Source: Pseudomonas gingeri (GTDB lineage: Bacteria > Pseudomonadota > Gammaproteobacteria > Pseudomonadales > Pseudomonadaceae). From it: 64,000 bases of DNA. The stretch lies in NCBI RefSeq assembly GCF_013385635.1, contig NZ_JACAPR010000015.1, positions 1 through 64,000 on the forward strand, written 5' to 3'. The notes beneath the pieces were generated by a model. The model ran no database searches. It worked only from the letters and a program-made list of their open reading frames with translations, and was not told the origin of the DNA. Position 1 is the stretch's first letter. Each line of letters starts with the position of its first letter. Below are positions 1 through 9,160 of this stretch, piece after piece. Made by a program: the position numbers and the translations under genes.

Positions 1-21
1 CGCAATGGGGGTTTTGAATGA
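1..21 (+). CDS. C-terminal end of upstream gene (possibly tssE)
   Basis: Only seven codons are visible: a frame open from base 1 reads RNGGFE and stops at 19-21, overlapping the tssF start by ATGA. In type VI secretion clusters the gene before tssF is usually the gp25-like tssE, so this may be its tail. That identity rests on gene order alone. Confidence 0.35.
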   Translation, partial: RNGGFE

Positions 22-1787
22 ACATGGACAATCTGATATTGAAGTACTTCGACGCCGAGATGCGTTACCTGCGCGAGGCCGCCAGGGAGTTCGCGCAAGC
101 CTTCCCGGACCGGGCGGCGGCACTGAACCTGGATAAAACGGGGGCGCGGGATTCCTCCGTGGAGCAACTGTTCGAGGGCTTCGCCTTCCTGATGGGGCGC
201 CTGCGCGAGAAGCTCGACGACGACCTGCCGGAGCTGACCGAAGGTCTGCTCAGTCAGCTATGGCCAGACTACCTGCGCGCCATTCCTTCGCTGTCGGTCA
301 TCGAGTTGCTGCCCGAACTCCATAAGATGAAGGGCTGCGAGCAGATCGGCCAAGGCTTCGAGGTGTTGTCGCAACCCATCGGGCCACAGCGTACCCGTTG
401 CCGCTACACCACCACCCAGGATCTGACGCTGCGTCCACTGGCCCTGGAGTTGCTGCGACTGGACCGTGAGCCGGACGGTCGTTCGTTGTTGCGTTTGCGT
501 TTTGCCCGCAGCGAGCTGGCGAGCTGGAACGATATCGGCCTGAGCCGTCTGCCGCTGTACCTGAATGCCGATGCGCCGCTGGCCAGCGCATTGCACCAGG
601 CGCTGACACTCAACGCCCAGGCGTTGTACGTGCGCCTGCCGGGGCAGTCGGAGCGCCGTGTGCTGGGCGGTCATTTCTCGCCCAAGGGTTTCGCCGAGGA
701 AGATCGCCTATGGCCCAAGGGCGACGGCACCTTCAGCGATTATCAGTTGCTGCTGGAGTATTTCACCTTTCGTGAGAAATTCATGTTCGTGAGGCTCTGC
801 GGGTTGGAGCAGCTTGAGATCAATGAGGGAACACCCTGGTTCGAACTCGAAGTGGTGTTGCGCGAGCCGTGGCCACACGAGTTCAGCCTGAATGCCGGGC
901 ATCTTCGCCTGCATGTCGTGCCGGTGATCAACCTGTTCCCGTTGAAGGTCGATCCACTGCCTCTGGATCCCTTGCAAACCGACTATCGGCTGCGACCACC
1001 GCACGGGCAGGACGGGCATACCGAAATCTATTCGGTGGATCGGGTCAGCATCCCCCGGAGAGCCAAGCGGCATGACTATGTGCCCTTCACCAGTTTTTGT
1101 CACAAGGGCGGCATGTTGTGTGATGACGCCCCCGAACGTTACTTTCATACGCGTTTGAAACGGGCCGCCAATGGGCGACATGACACCTGGCTGATTCTCG
1201 GCGGCGAGGGCTTCGAACAGGATCGGTTGAGCGCCAGTGAAGGCCTGTCGTTGCAGTTGACCGGCACTAACGGCCAACTGCCGCGCAAGGCGCTGCAAAG
1301 CACTTTGCTCGACACCCCGGGCCAATCCGTCCATATGGGCTTGCGGGTGCGCAACCTGTGCGCGCCGACCTTGCCCTGCTATCCACCGAACCGCGACCGT
1401 TTCCACTGGCACGTGCTCGGTCACCTGGGCTCGAACTTTCTGCCGATGCTCGACAACGCCGACTCGCTGCGCGCTACCCTGGCGTTGTACGACTGGACGG
1501 ACAGCGAGCTGAGCCGGCGGCGTCTGGCGGCGATCGTCGAGGTTCGCCATCATCTGCTCCAGCGTTTTGAGAAGGGCTTTCTGCTACGTGGGGTGGATAT
1601 CGAAGTCACCCTGGATGCCGATGGCTTTTGCGGCGAAGGCGATATCAGCCTGTTCGGCGAGATGCTCAATCGCTTCTTTGCCCTGTACGCCGACATTCAC
1701 CTGTTCAATCAACTCACCTTGATCCTGCAACCGACCGGGAAGTGCCTGCGCTGGAGCGAGAATCACAGTCAGTGGATTCCCGGCTGA
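18..1787 (+). CDS. tssF: Type VI secretion baseplate subunit TssF
   Basis: A 589-residue protein of the TssF/VasA/ImpG family, usual length. TssF with TssG forms the wedge of the cytoplasmic T6SS baseplate on which the contractile tail is built. The N-terminus (ILKYFDAEMRYLREAAREF, FAFLMGRLREKLDDD, PELTEGLLSQLWPDYLR) is the family hallmark. The ATG lies in an ATGA overlap with the preceding frame, as expected in a T6SS operon; a second ATG six bases on is possible. The next T6SS gene is reduced to a stump and the machine on the far side is a different one on the other strand, so the T6SS operon ends abruptly here. Whether the protein is still used depends on genes left of the window. Confidence 0.93.
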   Translation: MNMDNLILKYFDAEMRYLREAAREFAQAFPDRAAALNLDKTGARDSSVEQLFEGFAFLMGRLREKLDDDLPELTEGLLSQLWPDYLRAIPSLSVIELLPELHKMKGCEQIGQGFEVLSQPIGPQRTRCRYTTTQDLTLRPLALELLRLDREPDGRSLLRLRFARSELASWNDIGLSRLPLYLNADAPLASALHQALTLNAQALYVRLPGQSERRVLGGHFSPKGFAEEDRLWPKGDGTFSDYQLLLEYFTFREKFMFVRLCGLEQLEINEGTPWFELEVVLREPWPHEFSLNAGHLRLHVVPVINLFPLKVDPLPLDPLQTDYRLRPPHGQDGHTEIYSVDRVSIPRRAKRHDYVPFTSFCHKGGMLCDDAPERYFHTRLKRAANGRHDTWLILGGEGFEQDRLSASEGLSLQLTGTNGQLPRKALQSTLLDTPGQSVHMGLRVRNLCAPTLPCYPPNRDRFHWHVLGHLGSNFLPMLDNADSLRATLALYDWTDSELSRRRLAAIVEVRHHLLQRFEKGFLLRGVDIEVTLDADGFCGEGDISLFGEMLNRFFALYADIHLFNQLTLILQPTGKCLRWSENHSQWIPG

Positions 1788-1872
1788 AAGCCGACGGTTT
1801 GCTGGACAACCTTGAAGGGCGGGCGCCGAGGCGATCCTCAAGTTGTTGATCGAGGAAGGGGTGGTGCGCTGA
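1772..1872 (+). pseudogene. Stump after tssF, possible tssG remnant
   Basis: A GTG just inside the end of tssF opens a frame (VDSRLKADGLLDNLEGRA) that stops at 1847-1849. A second frame picks up with AEAILKLLIEEGVVR and stops at 1870-1872. The start position, overlapping tssF, is where tssG normally begins. The simplest reading is an internal deletion joining the first codons of tssG to the last codons of some downstream gene, plus a frame change. I recognise neither piece with certainty; position is the main argument. Confidence 0.4.
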
Positions 1873-1937
1873 TAGCGGCGATCATTGATTTTGTGACAGC
1901 CAGCTTTGTGATGATGGGGCCGGTGAGCGCGAACTTT

Positions 1938-2006
1938 GTGGGAGGGGCTTGCCCCCGAAGAGGCCAGTGGAAGCACTAAAAGCTTCGGGGGCAAGCCCCC
2001 TCCCAC
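1938..2006. repeat. REP inverted pair
   Basis: GTGGGAGGGGCTTGCCCCCG and its reverse complement face each other around a short spacer, between the tssF stump and the secretin gene. It separates two convergent transcription units and can fold in transcripts from either side. Confidence 0.8.
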
Positions 2007-2042
2007 ATAAGCCCGCTCGCCACACTACCCGCCACTGCCGGC

Positions 2043-3968
2043 CTAAGGTGGTGGAGCGGCTGGTGCGGCCGCCGGGGGTTGCTCCACCGGCTTGGGCAAG
2101 GGTGATTCCATCACCGGTTGCTCCACGGGCGCCGGCAACGGCTGCCAGTTCTCGTTCGCGCGCGGCACCGCCAATGGGGGTGGAATAGCGCTGCCATTCG
2201 CCCCTCCGCTGGTCTTCATGTTCAGGTTCTGGCTGTTGTGCAGGACCATGCCCTCGGTTGAACTGCGTGCCTCGGTACCGCTGTTGAAGGTACTGACCTG
2301 GGACGCCGGCAGGTCGAGATTCCGCTCGATGCGTGGGGTGATCAGCAGGATGATCTCGCTCTTGCCCTGTTCGCTCTTGTTGGTGCCGAAAATCGCCTGG
2401 CCCAACCCTGGGAGACGACTGAGCCCCGGCAGGCCGGCGCCTTCTTCGGTGTCGGCGGTGCGGATGAGGCCGGCGACCACCTGGGTTTCATTGTTGCGCG
2501 CGGTCAGCGTCGTGCGGGTCGAGCGCGAGCCCAGCTCGAAGGTCGCAGGTATCTCGGCCGTCGCCTCGTTGCGCTTGGTGATATGGGTCATGTCGATCAG
2601 CATCTGCAGGTTGATCTCGTCGTTCAGGCTGATATTGGGCTGTACCTCGATGGTCAACCCGACGTCCTGGTAGGACACCGACGAAGTGGTGACCAGGTTG
2701 GCGGTGGTGGTGCTGATCACCGGAATCTTGTCGCCGATCTTGATCTCGGCCTTTTCCCGGTTCTTCACGCGGATCCGCGGATTGGCCAGCGTCACCGTGT
2801 TGCCGCTGCGTTGCAGCAGGTTGATCTTGGCTTCCAGGCTGCCGACTTCGAGCTGGCGCCCACCGAGGCCCGTGGTGGCCGGGATGGTGCCGGGCAACGA
2901 GAGGCCGATGGAGCCGGGGTAGTTGATCCCCAGGTTGAGTTCGTCCACCAGGCTGACTTCCATTACCTGGATATCGATGGTCACTTCCGAGTCGGCCAGG
3001 TCGATGGCCTGTACCAGCTTCTCCACGGCGCTCAGGGTTTCCAGGCCGTCGCGCACGATCACCGCGCTGAGCCGTTCGTCCACCAGCACTTCCTTGGGCT
3101 TGAGCAACTGCTTGATCTCGGCCGCCGCCAGTTTCGGATCGGCGTGGCTGAGGTAGAAGGTGCGCACCGCCAGTTCGCGGTATTCGCGTTCCTTGTCCGG
3201 GCGCGCGGGGTAGATCAGCACGGTGTCGGCATTGAGCACCTTCATCTGCAACTGATGGGTCGACAGCAGCAGGTTCAGCGCATCTTCGGCGGTGGTGCGG
3301 GAGGCGGAGATGCTGGCGGCGGCGTTGGGGTTGACGTCCTTGTCGATGACGAAGTTGATGCCCGACAACCGGGCAATGGTCTCGAAAATGGTGGTCAGGC
3401 TCTGAGAACTGAAGTGCAGGCTGACCGGCTTTTTCATCGACTCGCTCAGCTTCGGCTTGAGACTGTCGACGCTGACCAGGGTGCGCGTCAGGCTGTCGCG
3501 CAGGTCCAGGGCGTCGCGGTAGTTGGGTTGCTGCGTGATGATCTGTCGGACAATCGCCAGCGCCTCCCGCGGGTTGCTCTCGCGCAGGGCATTGGCCCGG
3601 GCCAGCTCGGGACGCAGCCGGGCGAGATTCTGGATGGTGCGGATGGCCTGGCTGGCGCCGAGGTTGCCGGGGTCGTACTTGAGGATCTGCTGCATGGCCG
3701 CGATGGCCCCGGCATCATCGTTGCGCGCCAGCGCCTCGCCGGACTGGCGACTGTACAGATCGACCAGTTGTTCGGTGCGGCTGAACAGCGCGGCGCGCAG
3801 CTGGATGTCGTCCGGGTGTTCGCGCACGGCGGCGCGCAGCACGTCCACCGAACGGGTGATATCGCCGTCCTGGCGCAGCAGTTCGCTCTCGTTGAGCGGC
3901 CCTTGGGACTGGCAGGCCGTCAGTCCGATCACCAGCAGGCCCAGCCATGGCCGGATAGATTTTGACAT
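2043..3968 (-). CDS. gspD: Secretin, GspD/MshL-like outer-membrane channel
   Basis: A 641-residue secretin that should form the outer-membrane pore of the T2SS/MSHA-like machine. It starts with a lipoprotein signal (LGLLVIGLTAC, Cys about residue 19), so it may reach the outer membrane without a separate pilotin. Residues about 25-160 look TPR-like, about 175-330 are secretin N-domains (VSLHFSSQSLTTIFE; TFYLSHADPKLAAAEIKQLL), and about 390-560 are the secretin core (TLANPRIRVKNREKAEIKIG; a late SEIILLITPRI). The C-terminal 40 residues are Pro/Ala rich. It is the last gene of the operon, 30 bp after the PilP-like gene. TPR plus lipobox is closer to MSHA/type IV-like secretins than to classical XcpQ. 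Confidence 0.88.
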   Translation of the reverse strand: MSKSIRPWLGLLVIGLTACQSQGPLNESELLRQDGDITRSVDVLRAAVREHPDDIQLRAALFSRTEQLVDLYSRQSGEALARNDDAGAIAAMQQILKYDPGNLGASQAIRTIQNLARLRPELARANALRESNPREALAIVRQIITQQPNYRDALDLRDSLTRTLVSVDSLKPKLSESMKKPVSLHFSSQSLTTIFETIARLSGINFVIDKDVNPNAAASISASRTTAEDALNLLLSTHQLQMKVLNADTVLIYPARPDKEREYRELAVRTFYLSHADPKLAAAEIKQLLKPKEVLVDERLSAVIVRDGLETLSAVEKLVQAIDLADSEVTIDIQVMEVSLVDELNLGINYPGSIGLSLPGTIPATTGLGGRQLEVGSLEAKINLLQRSGNTVTLANPRIRVKNREKAEIKIGDKIPVISTTTANLVTTSSVSYQDVGLTIEVQPNISLNDEINLQMLIDMTHITKRNEATAEIPATFELGSRSTRTTLTARNNETQVVAGLIRTADTEEGAGLPGLSRLPGLGQAIFGTNKSEQGKSEIILLITPRIERNLDLPASQVSTFNSGTEARSSTEGMVLHNSQNLNMKTSGGANGSAIPPPLAVPRANENWQPLPAPVEQPVMESPLPKPVEQPPAAAPAAPPP

Positions 3969-3998
3969 GATCGTTCTCTTCGCTAGAGCCGTCCGTGC

Positions 3999-4505
3999 TC
4001 AGGGAGTATCCAGGCGCAACGTGGTCACCTGGCGCAGGGGCAGGTACGTCAGCACCACGCTGGTGTCGGTCAGTTTGTCCAGGCGATAACCCTTGTCGAA
4101 GGTCGCTCCCGGGCGGATATGACCCTCCACCGAGCAGCTCTTGCACAGGGTGTAGCGCACGCCCTGGCCCTGCAGCACGACGATCTTCGACTGGCCCTGG
4201 TAGCGCCATTGCGCGCTGACCGTGAAGGGCATCGGCGGTGCCTGTGGGGTAGCGGGTTTCGTCGGTTCCACCGGTGGCGGTGGTGGCAGCCAGCTCTGGG
4301 CGGGAAACAGATCCACCAGGGTCGTGGCGGGTGCCGGCGCACTACCGTCGGACGGCACTTGCGGCAGGGCGTCCGGCGCGCGTTGTACCGGGGCGGGCAC
4401 CGGGATGTCCGGCGGCGTGGGACTGTTCAGGTCCTGCCAGAACAGCCAGCCACAGCCGAGCAGCACGACACCGAGCAATACGCGCAGATACGGCGGCAGC
4501 TTCAC
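3999..4505 (-). CDS. PilP/GspC-like inner-membrane linker
   Basis: A 168-residue protein with one N-terminal membrane helix (VLLGVVLLGCGWLFW), a long Pro-rich periplasmic linker (about residues 30-95) and a small C-terminal beta domain with a CKSC motif. This is the layout of PilP or GspC, which connect the inner-membrane platform to the secretin N-domains. The GTG start is chosen because it overlaps the previous stop by four bases and starts right before the basic-hydrophobic anchor. The function follows from layout and operon position; sequence identity to PilP is not obvious by eye. Confidence 0.68.
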   Translation of the reverse strand: MKLPPYLRVLLGVVLLGCGWLFWQDLNSPTPPDIPVPAPVQRAPDALPQVPSDGSAPAPATTLVDLFPAQSWLPPPPPVEPTKPATPQAPPMPFTVSAQWRYQGQSKIVVLQGQGVRYTLCKSCSVEGHIRPGATFDKGYRLDKLTDTSVVLTYLPLRQVTTLRLDTP

Positions 4506-5059
4506 TTGAGCACCGCCAGCAGGCTGAGGCGCAGGCGGATGTCCAGTTGCGCGGTGGTGATCTCCTTGCGCTGCAGGCTCAGGCTTTCGATGCGCACCGC
4601 CGGTTGTTGCGCGACTTCGTCGAGGGCCCTGCGCAAGTTCGGGTAGCCGCCGCTCAGCGGGATATCCAGTTCCAGGCGCTGGGTCTGATCGTCGCCCGGA
4701 GACGAGTACTGGAAGTCGGTTTGCAGGACCGCGAAACCGTTGCGCTGCAAGACCGTCAACAGGCTTTCCAGGCGCGCCTCGAAGCTGTCGGTGTCGGGCA
4801 GGCGCCGGACTGCCTCGGGTTCGGCGGCATGCAGGTCCAGCGGACGTTCGGCGATGCCCGCCCGGGCCTCGCGCAGGCGCACGGCGCTGTCTTCGAGGCC
4901 GGGAACGATCAGGCCCTGGCGGATCACCAGGGCGACCACGATCAACAGCAACGCCAGGCCGCCCCAGAACCCGAGCACGCGTTGCCCCTGGGCCAGATAC
5001 CAGCGCAGCCGCGCTTGCAGTTGGGCGGCGTCGGGCCACTGGCGGGGTGTCGGCTTCAT
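4502..5059 (-). CDS. PilO/GspM-like platform protein
   Basis: A 185-residue bitopic protein: a short cytoplasmic tail, a membrane helix at about residues 28-48 (GFWGGLALLLIVVALVIRQG), a heptad-like segment (LREARAGIAERP) and a periplasmic alpha/beta domain. Together with its PilN-like neighbour it should form the PilN-PilO type heterodimer of the assembly platform. The ATG lies 14 bp after the upstream stop. The long frame extending upstream of this ATG has no supporting initiation signal and overlaps the previous gene. Confidence 0.68.
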   Translation of the reverse strand: MKPTPRQWPDAAQLQARLRWYLAQGQRVLGFWGGLALLLIVVALVIRQGLIVPGLEDSAVRLREARAGIAERPLDLHAAEPEAVRRLPDTDSFEARLESLLTVLQRNGFAVLQTDFQYSSPGDDQTQRLELDIPLSGGYPNLRRALDEVAQQPAVRIESLSLQRKEITTAQLDIRLRLSLLAVLK

Positions 5060-5073
5060 GGCCTGTCCGTTCC

Positions 5074-5616
5074 CTATTGGGCGCTGAGTTTGAATTTGAC
5101 GCTCATCGGCAGCATCGGATCGCGGGTATTGCGCGCGCTCTGTTGCAGGCTGACGGTGAGGCCGGTGTCGGTCTTGAGTTTCTCGATAAAGCGCAGGCTG
5201 CCTTCCAGGTGCTGGCTCTCCAGGTCCAGGCTGAGTTCCCGGGCCGCGGTGTTGACCTCCAGGCGCAACAGGGCGACGTCCGGTGACCAGGCCTGGCCAA
5301 GGGCATCGAGCAGGGCGAAGGGCGTGGCACTCTGGCGGGCAAAGGTTTCCAGCTGTTTTTTCTGCTGGGGCGAGGTGCGCAGGGAGGCTTGCATCCGTTG
5401 TTCCTGCTGGATCGCCAGGGCGGTGAATTGCCGTTCCACTTGTTGGGCTTCGGCTTCGCGGACCTGCAGGGTCTGCCAGTCCGACCACAGCAGCAGCCAC
5501 AGACCAAGGGCGATCACGCCGAGCAGGATCACCAGCCAGGGCCTGGCCCTGTCACCGCGCAGATCGATCAGCGGTGCCCGTGGCTGGCGCCAGCGCCGGA
5601 TCAGCCGGGTCTTCAT
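5074..5616 (-). CDS. PilN/MshI-like platform protein
   Basis: A 180-residue bitopic protein. After a basic N-terminus (MKTRLIRRWRQPRAPLIDLR) comes a membrane helix at about residues 32-50 (LVILLGVIALGLWLLLW), a coiled-coil-like stretch (REAEAQQVERQFTALAIQQE) and a periplasmic fold. An INLL/LIDLR-like motif before the helix is typical of PilN, where it binds PilM. The ATG shares one base with the stop of the PilM-like gene (TGATG), indicating tight translational coupling. Confidence 0.7.
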   Translation of the reverse strand: MKTRLIRRWRQPRAPLIDLRGDRARPWLVILLGVIALGLWLLLWSDWQTLQVREAEAQQVERQFTALAIQQEQRMQASLRTSPQQKKQLETFARQSATPFALLDALGQAWSPDVALLRLEVNTAARELSLDLESQHLEGSLRFIEKLKTDTGLTVSLQQSARNTRDPMLPMSVKFKLSAQ

Positions 5617-6362
5617 CAGGCCTGCTCCGCCAGCCAGGGATGCAATGGTCCGAGCCAGCGCCAGGGCAGGGTCGTCGACGGTTCGAAGGCCGCTTCGGCG
5701 GCCACCACCAGGGTCTGCTGTTCCTCTTCGTCGCACAGTACATCGGCCATCAGCAAGGCATCGGCCAAGGGTGTCTGCTGGTTCAGCGGCAGGACGCAGA
5801 CTTGCGTCGGCCGGCCCTGGTGGGCGAATACGCACCCGAGGGCGCCGGGTTCGCGAACGGCGAAGCGATAGTCCCGGGGCAGCCTGGGCCAATGGCGGTG
5901 CAGGGCATCGATGAGCAACGGTGCGCAGTGTGTGATGGGCAGGCGACGGGCGCGGAACAGGGCCTTGAGGGACTCCAGCAGTTCCTTGTTGACCGCCGCC
6001 GCCAGGCGCTCGCGACCGAACGGCGCGGGATCGAGCGCGACCTGCCACTGGGCGGGATCGAGGTCGTTGTGCTGACGGAACAGCGCCATGGCGAAGCCCT
6101 GCCAGTCGAGGGCGCTGTAGAGGCCTTCCTGCCAGGGCAGGACCCGGTAATGCACATGGGGAAAGCCCAGCAGCAGGGTGACCCGCTCCAGATAGCTCAC
6201 GCGGCCATGGGGCGCCTGCTCCAGCAGCGCGGCACAGGCCGCCAGCGGCTCGCCACGTTGGCGGCCCTGCCAGAGAGGGCCGGCGGGCCAGCGCGGGCGG
6301 GCGGCCCAATGGACGTCGTCCTGCGCCAGCAGCACCACATGATCAATAAAGGGAGAGGACAC
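5616..6362 (-). CDS. PilM/GspL cytoplasmic-domain-like protein
   Basis: A 248-residue soluble protein with no membrane segment, between the ATPase gene and the PilN-like gene. In type IV pilus and MSHA operons this slot holds the actin-like PilM or MshI-type protein, and in T2SS the equivalent is the cytoplasmic half of GspL. I see no textbook actin motifs, so the family is inferred from position. The GTG start at 6362 lies inside the end of gspE (20-bp overlap) and is the best upstream initiation codon; the longer frame would run deep into gspE. Confidence 0.58.
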   Translation of the reverse strand: MSSPFIDHVVLLAQDDVHWAARPRWPAGPLWQGRQRGEPLAACAALLEQAPHGRVSYLERVTLLLGFPHVHYRVLPWQEGLYSALDWQGFAMALFRQHNDLDPAQWQVALDPAPFGRERLAAAVNKELLESLKALFRARRLPITHCAPLLIDALHRHWPRLPRDYRFAVREPGALGCVFAHQGRPTQVCVLPLNQQTPLADALLMADVLCDEEEQQTLVVAAEAAFEPSTTLPWRWLGPLHPWLAEQA

Positions 6363-7977
6363 GGTGCACCTCCTGCAAGGTGGTCTGTCCGGCGGCGGCG
6401 CTGGCCAGCGCGATATCACGCATGAAGCGGTGGCCCGACTCCCGTGCCAGTTCACGCAGGGCGGCGGCCGAGCGGCGTTGCAGCAGGCCTTCCTTGAGCG
6501 CATCGGTGACGGTCAGCACTTCCGCCAGCGCCAGCCGGCCGCGATAGCCGGTATGGCGGCACGCCTCGCAGCCCCGGCCAAGCCGGTAGTGGCTGTCCGG
6601 CGAATCGGCCGGTAGGTGTGCCAGTTGCAGCAGTTGCGCGTCGGGCTCGCAGGCTTCGGCACACTCGCTGCAGACCCGGCGCAGCAGCCGTTGTGCGACC
6701 ACGCCGTTGAGCGCCTCGACAAAGCTGGCGGGCTCGACCTTCAGGTAGTTGAAGCGCTCCAGTACGCTGAATGCGCTGTTGGCGTGCACCGAAGACAGCA
6801 CCAGGTGGCCGGTCAGCGCGGCCTGCACGGCGATCCCGGCGGTTTCGCCGTCGCGGATCTCGCCCACCAGGATGGTGTCCGGGTCGTGCCGCAGAATCGA
6901 GCGCAAGCCGCGGGCGAAGGTCAGGCCCTTCTTGTCGTTCACCGGGATCTGCAGCACGCCGGGCAGTTCGTATTCCACCGGGTCCTCGATGGTGATGATT
7001 TTCTTCTCGCCGGTATTGGTCTCCGACAGGGCCGCATACAGCGTCGTCGACTTGCCGCTGCCGGTGGGGCCGGTGACCAGCAGCATGCCGTAGGGTTCGC
7101 TGGCCAGCAGGCGGATACGGCGGATCGCGTCCGCGTCCAGGCCCAGACTGTCGAGGCTCAGGGACTCGCCACGCTGGGACTTGTCCAGCACCCGCAGCAC
7201 CGCATCCTCGCCGTGAATACTGGGCATGATCGAGACCCGGAAATCGACGTCGCGCTGCTGGATGCGTGCCTTGAACCGGCCGTCCTGGGGCACCCGGCGT
7301 TCGCCGATATCCAGGCCCGAGAGCACCTTGAGCCGTGACAGGGCCTGCTCGGCGGTGTCGAGTCCGGCGCTCTGGCCGATCTGTTGCAGCACACCGTCGA
7401 TGCGGTACTTGATCACCAGGCCCTCGGGGGTGCTCTCGACATGGATATCGCTGGCGCGGCTCTGCAGGGCGTCGAACAGCATCGAATTGACCAGCCGCAC
7501 CACCGGGTTGTCATCGCGGGCGATGCTGCTCAGGGAGATTTCCTGGACGGCTTCGGCCACCCGCGCGTCTTCGTCGTCGCGGGCGAACGGGTCCATCACG
7601 CGCTGGCTGGCCTCGGCCTTTTTCAACTGCGTCTCGACAACCCCCGGCAGGCTCATCGCCAGGGCCATCGGCGCCAGTTCGGCATGGGCCTGCAACCATT
7701 GGCGACCGCTCAGGGAGAAGGGCGCGCCGAGCACCAGGTAGGCCTGGCCGTCGATTTCCACCGGCAGCGTGCGGCGGTTCAGGGCCTGGGGCAGGGTGAG
7801 AACGTCGAAGCGCTCGTGCCCGTCGATCTGCGTGTCGGTGAGCGGCGTCAGGCCCAGGAGCGCGGCGACATCGGCGAGGTGCTCCGGCGTGTCCTCCAGC
7901 ACCTGTTGCAGGTACTCCGACAACGGCAGGTTGTCCTGCCGTGCCTGCTGCTGCCAATGCTGTCTGAGTGTGTCCAT
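6343..7977 (-). CDS. gspE: Secretion ATPase GspE
   Basis: A 544-residue traffic ATPase that powers pseudopilus assembly at the inner membrane. Visible are an N-terminal MshE/GspE N-domain (about 1-140), the Walker A loop GPTGSGKST, the Asp box region TIEDPVEYELPG, a Walker B segment DPDTILVGEIRDGETA, the His box TGHLVLSSVHAN, and a tetracysteine zinc site (CSECAEACEP ... CEACRHTGYRGR) typical of GspE and PilB. The ATG at 7977 lies four bases after the gspF stop; the frame continues upstream but would overlap gspF. Confidence 0.95.
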   Translation of the reverse strand: MDTLRQHWQQQARQDNLPLSEYLQQVLEDTPEHLADVAALLGLTPLTDTQIDGHERFDVLTLPQALNRRTLPVEIDGQAYLVLGAPFSLSGRQWLQAHAELAPMALAMSLPGVVETQLKKAEASQRVMDPFARDDEDARVAEAVQEISLSSIARDDNPVVRLVNSMLFDALQSRASDIHVESTPEGLVIKYRIDGVLQQIGQSAGLDTAEQALSRLKVLSGLDIGERRVPQDGRFKARIQQRDVDFRVSIMPSIHGEDAVLRVLDKSQRGESLSLDSLGLDADAIRRIRLLASEPYGMLLVTGPTGSGKSTTLYAALSETNTGEKKIITIEDPVEYELPGVLQIPVNDKKGLTFARGLRSILRHDPDTILVGEIRDGETAGIAVQAALTGHLVLSSVHANSAFSVLERFNYLKVEPASFVEALNGVVAQRLLRRVCSECAEACEPDAQLLQLAHLPADSPDSHYRLGRGCEACRHTGYRGRLALAEVLTVTDALKEGLLQRRSAAALRELARESGHRFMRDIALASAAAGQTTLQEVHRVLSLY

Positions 7978-7981
7978 CGTG

Positions 7982-9160
7982 CTACCCCTGGATGGAACCG
8001 GCCAGTTCGAAGATCGGCATGTACAGCAGGAACACAATCAGCCCGATCAGGCCGCCGACCACCAGCATCAGCAACGGCTCGAAGACCTTGCTGAACAGTT
8101 CGATGGCCCGCTCCAGCGCCTCGTCGTGGAACTGCGCGATACGCTCGCACATGGACGCCAGTTCGCCGCTCTGCTCGCCGACGCGCAGCAGGCGTTCGGC
8201 CACCGGCGTGGTGAGCCGGTGCCGGGCAAGGGTGGTGGACAGCGGCCGGCCGGCGCGAATATCGCTCAGGCTGCGGTGCAGGTCGCCCTGGCGCTCCGCC
8301 GGCAACAGCGCGCCGGCCATGTCCAGGGCCGATACCGCGGGCATCCCGCCCATCAGCAGCATGCCGGCGGTGCGGTAGAAACGCGCGAGGATAAACAGGG
8401 TGCGCTGGGCTCCGAGGCTGGGGATTTTCCACAACAGGGCGGCCAGATGGCGCTTGACCGCCGCGGTTCGCACCAGCAGCACCAGGGCGGCGATCAGCAG
8501 CGCCAGGCCGCCCATCAGCAGGCCACCTTGCTGCTCCACCAACTCGCCCCACCAGACCATGAACCGCGCGGTCGCCGGCAGGTCGCTCATGGCATCGAAC
8601 ACCGAGGCGAAGCGCGGGATCACGAAGAACAGCAGGAACAGCAGGATCACCGCGCCCACGCCGATGACCACCAGGGGGTACATCAGCGCACTGCTGACGC
8701 GTTTCTTCACGGTTTCCAGGTGGGCTTCGAAATGGTGGTAGCGACGCAGCGCCACCGACAATTGCCCGCTGTGTTCGGAAGAGGCTGCGGTGGCCACCAG
8801 CAGGTTGGGAAAGATCGCCGGCTTGGCCTGCATCGCCCTGGAAAAGGCATTGCCCTGGTACATCGACGCCAGCAGTTCGCTCAGCACTTGCCGGTTGATC
8901 CCCGGCGCGGCCTTGTCGCGCAGGGTTTCCACCGATTCCACCAGCACCAGCCCGGCATCGAGCAGCACCACCAGTTCCTGGATAAACAGGCCCAGGGCGA
9001 AACGCGCGCCGCGTCCCGGCCACTTGAACGAGGCGCGTTGGCGCAACGAGACCACCTGGGCATCCTGCAACTGGCGACGGGCATCGTCGAGGTCGACGGC
9101 CTGCAGGCGCAGGTTGCGCAACTGGCCCTGGCTGACGATGCGCGCGTCGAACTCCCTCAT
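7982..9160 (-). CDS. gspF: Inner-membrane platform protein GspF
   Basis: A 392-residue polytopic protein with two GspF/PilC repeats (about 60-185 and 265-385), each followed by hydrophobic helices (LVVIGVGAVILLFLLFFVIPRFA; LLMLVVGGLIGLIVFLLYMPIF). Family motifs include ELVVLLDAGLVLVES and GEQSGELASMCERIA. It anchors the ATPase and the platform proteins. The start overlaps the stop of the transglycosylase gene by ATGA, and the ORF's longer upstream extension is rejected because of that coupling. Confidence 0.94.
   Translation of the reverse strand: MREFDARIVSQGQLRNLRLQAVDLDDARRQLQDAQVVSLRQRASFKWPGRGARFALGLFIQELVVLLDAGLVLVESVETLRDKAAPGINRQVLSELLASMYQGNAFSRAMQAKPAIFPNLLVATAASSEHSGQLSVALRRYHHFEAHLETVKKRVSSALMYPLVVIGVGAVILLFLLFFVIPRFASVFDAMSDLPATARFMVWWGELVEQQGGLLMGGLALLIAALVLLVRTAAVKRHLAALLWKIPSLGAQRTLFILARFYRTAGMLLMGGMPAVSALDMAGALLPAERQGDLHRSLSDIRAGRPLSTTLARHRLTTPVAERLLRVGEQSGELASMCERIAQFHDEALERAIELFSKVFEPLLMLVVGGLIGLIVFLLYMPIFELAGSIQG

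Noticed and set aside
2583..3965. 460-codon frame opposite the secretin gene, and a 546-codon frame opposite the platform genes (4274-5914)
   Set aside because: Compositional shadows; the minus strand carries recognisable secretion genes with overlapping starts and stops.
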